This document shows, piece after piece, positions 5,792 to 9,058 of a stretch of DNA of 9,058 bases. The DNA is taken from positions 1 to 9,058 of the forward strand of contig SXZN01000186.1 of NCBI GenBank assembly GCA_005787865.1. The letters run 5' to 3'. The translations under genes were made by a program, and so were the position numbers. The notes beneath the pieces are model-generated. The model was not told the DNA's origin, ran no database searches, and saw nothing but the letters and a program-made list of their open reading frames with translations. Every line of letters begins with the position of its first letter. Positions within the stretch are counted from its first letter, which is position 1. The DNA comes from Opitutaceae bacterium. GTDB taxonomy: Bacteria > Verrucomicrobiota > Verrucomicrobiia > Opitutales > Opitutaceae.

Positions 5792-7375
5792 CTAGCGCGG
5801 CGCGGGGCTAAACTCACCGTTACCTGCGTCTAAGTAGCGCACGCCGTTAACTTCACTGATCTGGAGATACTGCGTCCAACGCCCACCGTTAATCTCCTGC
5901 TGAGCGCTGAGCCGCTTTAGCTCATAGGATGTCAGCGGCGGCGCCGGCTGAGTCAGGGCCTCGCTCAGCACGCGACCATCCATTTTCTGGGCAGCCTCCT
6001 TTAGACCCAGCAGCCAAAGAATCGTGGGAGCGACATCGAGATTGCCCGACGGCAATGTGCTGATAACGCCGGCCCGAATATCAGGCCCAACCGCAACTAA
6101 AGTATTGTGCATATCAAACGGGCTGAGGCTCGCGTGATTAGCTAATTTAGGACTGGTCGCGGCTAAGTCAGAAATTTGCAGCCCCGGCACGCCCGCGGCA
6201 TTTTTACCATCCTGCCATTTAAAAGAAACCACCAGATCCGGCGCTTCTGGCGCATCAATGTTGGCCGCGGCCAGCGGGAAAGCTCCAGCCAGCGGGGAAC
6301 GCGAGAAAATGACGCCGGTCCACGATTGCTGCTGCAGAAAAGTAACGACGCGTTCGATCGTAGCCGCATCGTGCCCCCCCACATAAATAAGCGAACTACC
6401 GCCATTCCCCACCACCAGCACCTCGCTTTGTTTTAGCCCCCCCAGCGCCACCCGCTGGGCCGAGAAGCCGGCGACCGAAAGCTCGACCGCGAGATCAACT
6501 TTTTCCACAATGGTGGAAAAGCCATGATCGGATACGATAAAAATATTTGTCGTGGCGAGCTCACCGCGCCGCGTCAATTCCGCTACCAGCAACCCGAGCT
6601 TCTCATCACTTTTTTTAAGGGCCGCCAGCGATTGTGCCGAACCCAAGCCCGACGCGTGCTGTGAGCTATCGGGCTCCGCCAACCACAGCAATGAGTAGGG
6701 TGGCACGCCGTCGCGCCAGAGAGTCCCGAGGAGCGCCTGCGTGGTCCAATCATCCCGCGCGGTCTTATCGTCGCGCTCCGTCGCACTGGGCAAAGCACCT
6801 TGCGTGGCCTTGAGCGCGGTGGTCACAGCCTCAGGGCGCGCCTCGCCTTGAGACACCAGCGCAGAAACTCCTGGGGTAGCCGACGGGAGAGCGCGGTCGT
6901 GTAGTAAGGCCACCGGCTTGGAACCCGCGATGGCCGTCGCTAAACCCTGCGCGTGGATAATTTCTGCGACCGTGGGCCGCGCGAGATAATGGCCCCCGCT
7001 GAGTTCATCGCCGCGGCGGACCATGTCCGGGGCTTGGGTGGCAATCGCATTTTGGGGATCGAGCCGTGGGCGAAATTCATTATTCGCGATGATGCCGCTA
7101 TGAGCAGGATAAGACCCCGTCGCCAGCGCCGTGCCATTGACCTCGGTTGAGCTCAGGTAAACCGGGTGATGATGGGCAAAAAATACGCCGGCGGCTGCGA
7201 GCTTCGCCAGTTGCGGGGTGGTCTCAGGCGAAACAAAATCCGGCCGTAAGCCATCGATGACCACCACGACGACGGGGTGCGGCCGCGGCGGTGCGGCCGC
7301 TTGAAGCGATCGCGCCAAAAGCGCCGCCAGCGTTAATTGAAAAAGAATTTGGAGCTGTCTACGTTGGGTGTTCAT
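5792..7375 (-). CDS. Exported type I phosphodiesterase / alkaline phosphatase-superfamily protein (NPP-like)
   Basis: This 527-residue protein is numbered from the ATG at 7375. The frame continues upstream to 7474, but this Met places a clean signal peptide first (basic MNTQRRQ, hydrophobic 10-22, cleavage near 26), so it is probably periplasmic. It hydrolyses phosphodiester or phosphomonoester bonds using two metals, by family. The metal and catalytic residues are all in place: VVVVVIDGLRPDF (35-47, Asp41), the nucleophile region SSTEVNGTALATG (75-87, Thr77 by alignment), EPDSSQH (234-240, Asp236 and His240), VSDHGF (281-286, Asp283-His284) and NHASLSPFDMHN (413-424, His414), followed by VAVGPD. 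YPAHSGIIANNEF (89-101) is the usual continuation of the nucleophile block. The natural substrate (nucleotide, phospholipid head group or other) cannot be told. Monocistronic; start preceded by GGTG only. Confidence 0.9.
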   Translation of the reverse strand: MNTQRRQLQILFQLTLAALLARSLQAAAPPRPHPVVVVVIDGLRPDFVSPETTPQLAKLAAAGVFFAHHHPVYLSSTEVNGTALATGSYPAHSGIIANNEFRPRLDPQNAIATQAPDMVRRGDELSGGHYLARPTVAEIIHAQGLATAIAGSKPVALLHDRALPSATPGVSALVSQGEARPEAVTTALKATQGALPSATERDDKTARDDWTTQALLGTLWRDGVPPYSLLWLAEPDSSQHASGLGSAQSLAALKKSDEKLGLLVAELTRRGELATTNIFIVSDHGFSTIVEKVDLAVELSVAGFSAQRVALGGLKQSEVLVVGNGGSSLIYVGGHDAATIERVVTFLQQQSWTGVIFSRSPLAGAFPLAAANIDAPEAPDLVVSFKWQDGKNAAGVPGLQISDLAATSPKLANHASLSPFDMHNTLVAVGPDIRAGVISTLPSGNLDVAPTILWLLGLKEAAQKMDGRVLSEALTQPAPPLTSYELKRLSAQQEINGGRWTQYLQISEVNGVRYLDAGNGEFSPAPR

Positions 7376-7568
7376 GCACCGATAAAATCCCGAACATTCC
7401 GCCAGCCTGACAAGCGGACTGAGGGAATTTTTATGACGAACCGGTGATAATTGGGTGACGGGCGTGCAAACCACCGGCCAACAGGTCTAGCGCGCGCCCG
7501 CGGGAGCTTCATCCCTGCCTCGCTGACGAATCAATGACGGCACGGCTCCGGAGGCGGATAAACCCACG
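7376..7568. other. Intergenic stretch without recognisable gene
   Basis: Together with the permease remnant that follows, this forms a 449-base gap between two divergent genes. An in-frame upstream extension of the phosphodiesterase (7474-7376) is open but has no signal-peptide character or homology I recognise. TTGTCA (minus strand, 7413-7408) and the AT-rich TTTTATC near 7383 might form a poor promoter for the phosphodiesterase. Nothing else was found. Confidence 0.5.
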
Positions 7569-7780
7569 TTACCCCACGCTCGCTGGGTGGCGCCGCTGAT
7601 CTAGCCAGTGCGCAAAGCGGTCGAGGTAAATATAAATTACTGGCGTGATGTAGAGGGTGAGCCTTGGGGAGACGATCAACCCGCCGCCGACAACGAGCCC
7701 GAGCGAGCGGCGCGCATCAGCGCCCGCGCCGAGTCGTAATTTATTTTCAAAACAGCCCCGCCCTAAGCTTGCAGCCAAGC
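7569..7780 (-). pseudogene. Remnant of an RND (AcrB/MdtB-type) efflux permease C-terminus
   Basis: Translated on the minus strand, the last 54 or so codons before the TAA at 7571-7569 read LGAGADARRSLGLVVGGG, then LIVSPRLTLYITPVIYIYLDRF. This matches the end of RND inner-membrane permeases ('GaGaelRrpLGiavvGGlivSqlLTLyttPViYlylDrl'), which covers the last transmembrane helix and short cytoplasmic tail. The approximately 1000 preceding codons of a real permease are missing. Upstream of about 7740 the similarity fades, with perhaps a faint LAASLG around 7778 resembling 'LAALLG'. Substitutions at conserved spots (SQLLTL to SPRLTL, YTTP to YITP) fit decay. The neighbouring plus-strand LysM gene starts at 7825, so no room remains for a functional gene; the minus frame continuing into that gene is accidental. 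I call this a gene relic left by a deletion or rearrangement. Confidence 0.78.
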
Positions 7781-7824
7781 CATAATCCAAGCAGATAAAT
7801 CTGATCATCGATCGCCTCCTCTTC

Positions 7825-8523
7825 ATGAAAAACACTCCTCTCCTTTCCGCGGCTGTCTTGGTGTTAATCTTGAGCCTAAATGCCCGCGCCGAAGTGGGCC
7901 TGGCGCCCAGCCCGGCCCCCGCGGTGACCCCCGCGCTTATCGCGCCCGCCACGGAGAATCCCCCCGACTTAGCGCCGCGCCTCAGCGAAGCCGAAAGTAA
8001 ATTGGAGATCGCTCTGAGCAGTTATGGTCTGTTGCAGAAAGAATTTGATGCGCTCACTGAAAGTTCGAACAAAGTGGCCGAGGCTAGCCTCAGCGAAAAA
8101 AACACCTTAACGGCCCAAGTCGCCGCTGCGGAAAGTCGGATCGCGGCGGCCCAAGCGGAAGCCACGCGGGCTAATGAAGCCCTCGCCACTCTCCAGCGGG
8201 CCTCAGCGCAATACGCCAGTGATCTCGCCACGGCCCGCGCTTTGATCAGACAGCTACAAGGCACCAATACCATTATTGTCACTGAAAACTACCAACTGAA
8301 AACTCGCCTGGCGGGTATCGCGACCTCCGCGGTCACGCCCACCCCGCCCGCCGTGAGCCCCAGTGAAAAATCTCACTTGGTGGTGGCCGGCGATTCACTC
8401 GCCCGCATCAGCCAACGCTACTATGGGACCGCTAATCGTTGGCAGGATATTTATTTGGCCAACCCGGATAAAATCGGCCTGGACGGCGTGCTGCGCCTCG
8501 GCACGCAATTGCGCATCCCCTAA
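7825..8523 (+). CDS. Exported coiled-coil protein with C-terminal LysM domain
   Basis: This 232-residue protein has a Sec signal peptide (hydrophobic 6-18, cleavage likely after ARA at 22). An Ala/Pro-rich spacer (24-50) follows. Next is a long Ala/Glu/Gln/Lys-rich helical segment (about 52-163) with heptad-like spacing, predicted to be a coiled coil, and then a Thr/Pro-rich linker (170-180). A single LysM domain closes it (183-232): SHLVVAGDSLARISQRYYG starts like the canonical 'y.V..GDtL..Ia..yyG', WQDIYLANPDKI follows, and GTQLRIP is the usual ending. LysM domains bind N-acetylglucosamine polymers such as peptidoglycan, so the protein probably attaches to the cell wall in the periplasm with the coiled coil as spacer or oligomeriser. 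The specific role is unknown. The ATG at 7825 gives a proper signal peptide; no Shine-Dalgarno sequence is present (GCCTCCTCTTC). It is followed by a hairpin with a T-run. Confidence 0.9.
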   Translation: MKNTPLLSAAVLVLILSLNARAEVGLAPSPAPAVTPALIAPATENPPDLAPRLSEAESKLEIALSSYGLLQKEFDALTESSNKVAEASLSEKNTLTAQVAAAESRIAAAQAEATRANEALATLQRASAQYASDLATARALIRQLQGTNTIIVTENYQLKTRLAGIATSAVTPTPPAVSPSEKSHLVVAGDSLARISQRYYGTANRWQDIYLANPDKIGLDGVLRLGTQLRIP

Positions 8524-8539
8524 GCGACCGCTCACCCGG

Positions 8540-8557
8540 GCGGGATCACCCGTTTTT
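8540..8557 (+). terminator. Short hairpin terminator after the LysM gene
   Basis: CGGG (8541-8544) pairs with CCCG (8549-8552) around ATCA, with a possible extra G-T pair, followed directly by five T (8553-8557). It begins 17 bases after the LysM stop. The stem is short but all-GC, so moderate termination is plausible. Confidence 0.45.
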
Positions 8558-8562
8558 CAACC

Positions 8563-8626
8563 GCGAGGTCGCGATAATATTTGCGCGAAGCCTAAGCAGG
8601 CCGCGGCAAATATTGCTTCGCCTCGC
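8563..8626 (+). other. Multi-dyad leader element before the hydroxyacid dehydrogenase gene
   Basis: Three nested pairings fold this 64-base stretch into one long imperfect hairpin: GCGAGG (8563-8568) with CCTCGC (8621-8626), AATATTTGC (8576-8584) with GCAAATATT (8606-8614), and GCCT (8590-8593) with AGGC (8598-8601). A competing pairing also exists: GCGAAGC (8585-8591) with GCTTCGC (8615-8621). It interleaves with the 9-bp stem and cannot form with it, because the connecting loops would be zero bases long. No T-run follows, so it is not a simple terminator. It ends 26 bases before the ATG at 8653. It may be a regulatory leader, a protein-binding site or a small repeat; function unknown. Confidence 0.45.
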
Positions 8627-8652
8627 ATCAGCAAATTTGTTCCGGTGGCGCT

Positions 8653-9058
8653 ATGCCTCAATCTATCGCCTTCATCGGCACCGGCGTCATGGGTCGCAGC
8701 ATGGCAGGGCATCTCCTCGCCGCGGGCCACCAACTGCATATTTTTAATCGCACCAAAGCCAATGCGCAGGCCTTGCTGGAGCGCGGCGCTCAGTGGCACG
8801 AGTCGGCGGGGGCGGCGGCGGCCCAGGCGAATTTTGTGTTCACCATCGTCGGCTTTCCCGCGGATGTAGAGCAGACCTATTTCGGTCCGACGGGCATCTT
8901 GGCTGAGGCTAAGCCCAGCACGGTGCTCGTTGATATGACCACCTCGAGTCCGTTGCTGGCCCAACGCATCGCTACCGCGGCTACGGCGCGAGGTTTAGCC
9001 GCGCTGGATGCGCCGGTGTCCGGGGGTGATATTGGGGCGAAAGAAGCGCGCCTCGTGA
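8653..9058 (+). CDS. 3-hydroxyisobutyrate dehydrogenase-family NAD(P)-dependent oxidoreductase, N-terminal part
   Basis: 135 codons are visible before the window ends. IAFIGTGVMGRSMAGHL (5-21) is the GxGxMG Rossmann motif at the N-terminus. FNRT (31-34) ends the second strand; an Asn-Arg-Thr here is commonly taken to favour NADP over NAD in this family. The middle VDMTTSSP (93-100) matches the conserved 'iD.sT.sP' block, and LDAPVSGGDIGA (118-129) is the substrate-binding 'DAPVSGG..gA' signature. The catalytic lysine, expected about 45 residues further on, lies outside the window. The family includes 3-hydroxyisobutyrate, tartronate-semialdehyde and succinic-semialdehyde reductases. Only the N-terminal half is seen, so the substrate cannot be assigned. 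GGTGG lies 5 bases before the ATG as a possible ribosome binding site. A dyad-rich leader precedes it. Confidence 0.92.
   Translation, partial: MPQSIAFIGTGVMGRSMAGHLLAAGHQLHIFNRTKANAQALLERGAQWHESAGAAAAQANFVFTIVGFPADVEQTYFGPTGILAEAKPSTVLVDMTTSSPLLAQRIATAATARGLAALDAPVSGGDIGAKEARLV

Noticed and set aside
7376..7474. 33-codon N-terminal extension of the phosphodiesterase
   Set aside because: It would bury the signal peptide inside the protein; the ATG at 7375 gives a normal exported N-terminus.
7781..7952. Continuation of the RND-like minus frame into the LysM gene
   Set aside because: Similarity to RND permeases stops near 7740-7780, and the rest is antisense to a good signal peptide, so it is accidental open frame.
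8585..8621. H-type pseudoknot from the interleaved dyads
   Set aside because: The linkers between the stems would be zero bases, which cannot span a 9-bp and a 7-bp helix; alternative hairpins are more likely.
8557..8964. Minus-strand open frame of 135 codons
   Set aside because: It is antisense to the hydroxyacid dehydrogenase, which carries all expected motifs; the minus-strand protein matches no family I know.
1..9058. Defence system, prophage, CRISPR array or insertion sequence
   Set aside because: No transposase, integrase, phage or nuclease-effector gene, no spaced direct repeats and no target duplications were seen; the single RND relic is not enough to call an island.

Overview
The window looks like ordinary chromosomal DNA from a GC-rich Gram-negative bacterium. 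I favour Verrucomicrobiota (Opitutales-like) with moderate confidence. The reasons are several exported proteins with Sec signal peptides, a SYLF lipid-binding protein, a LysM coiled-coil protein, a fungal-like cystathionine gamma-synthase relative, a variant CinA protein, and start sites that almost all lack a strong Shine-Dalgarno sequence. No rRNA, tRNA, CRISPR array, insertion sequence, prophage or recognisable defence system is visible.

Layout. 1-156 (-) is the N-terminus of a BaiN/HI0933-type flavoprotein. 202-227 is a minus-strand terminator serving 287-694 (-), a small Spy/CpxP-like periplasmic protein. Divergent from it, 873-1244 (+) encodes a small zincin metallopeptidase. 1382-2068 (+) encodes an exported SYLF protein that ends in a strong terminator, whose T-run overlaps the stop codon of the convergent gene. 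From 3972 down to 2113 runs a minus-strand cluster in the order exodeoxyribonuclease III, SET-domain methyltransferase, CinA-family protein; the first two overlap by 4 bases. Divergent from this, 4222-5733 (+) is a large PLP enzyme of the cystathionine gamma-synthase family. Convergent with that is 5792-7375 (-), an exported type I phosphodiesterase/alkaline-phosphatase-family protein. 7376-7824 is a gene-poor stretch holding the decayed C-terminal end of an RND efflux permease. 7825-8523 (+) is an exported coiled-coil/LysM protein. 8653-9058 (+) is the N-terminal part of a 3-hydroxyisobutyrate-dehydrogenase-family oxidoreductase, preceded by a long dyad-rich leader.

Working together. The only group likely to be co-transcribed is the exoIII - SET - CinA cluster, which combines DNA repair, protein lysine methylation and probable pyridine-nucleotide salvage. 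The other genes are mostly single transcription units bounded by hairpins and with unrelated metabolic or envelope roles.

Most worth a second look are the SET protein, which keeps a complete eukaryote-style post-SET zinc site and is probably translated from a non-ATG start; the RND permease remnant; and the dyad-rich leader at 8563-8626. I did not find a convincing new multi-gene system here.
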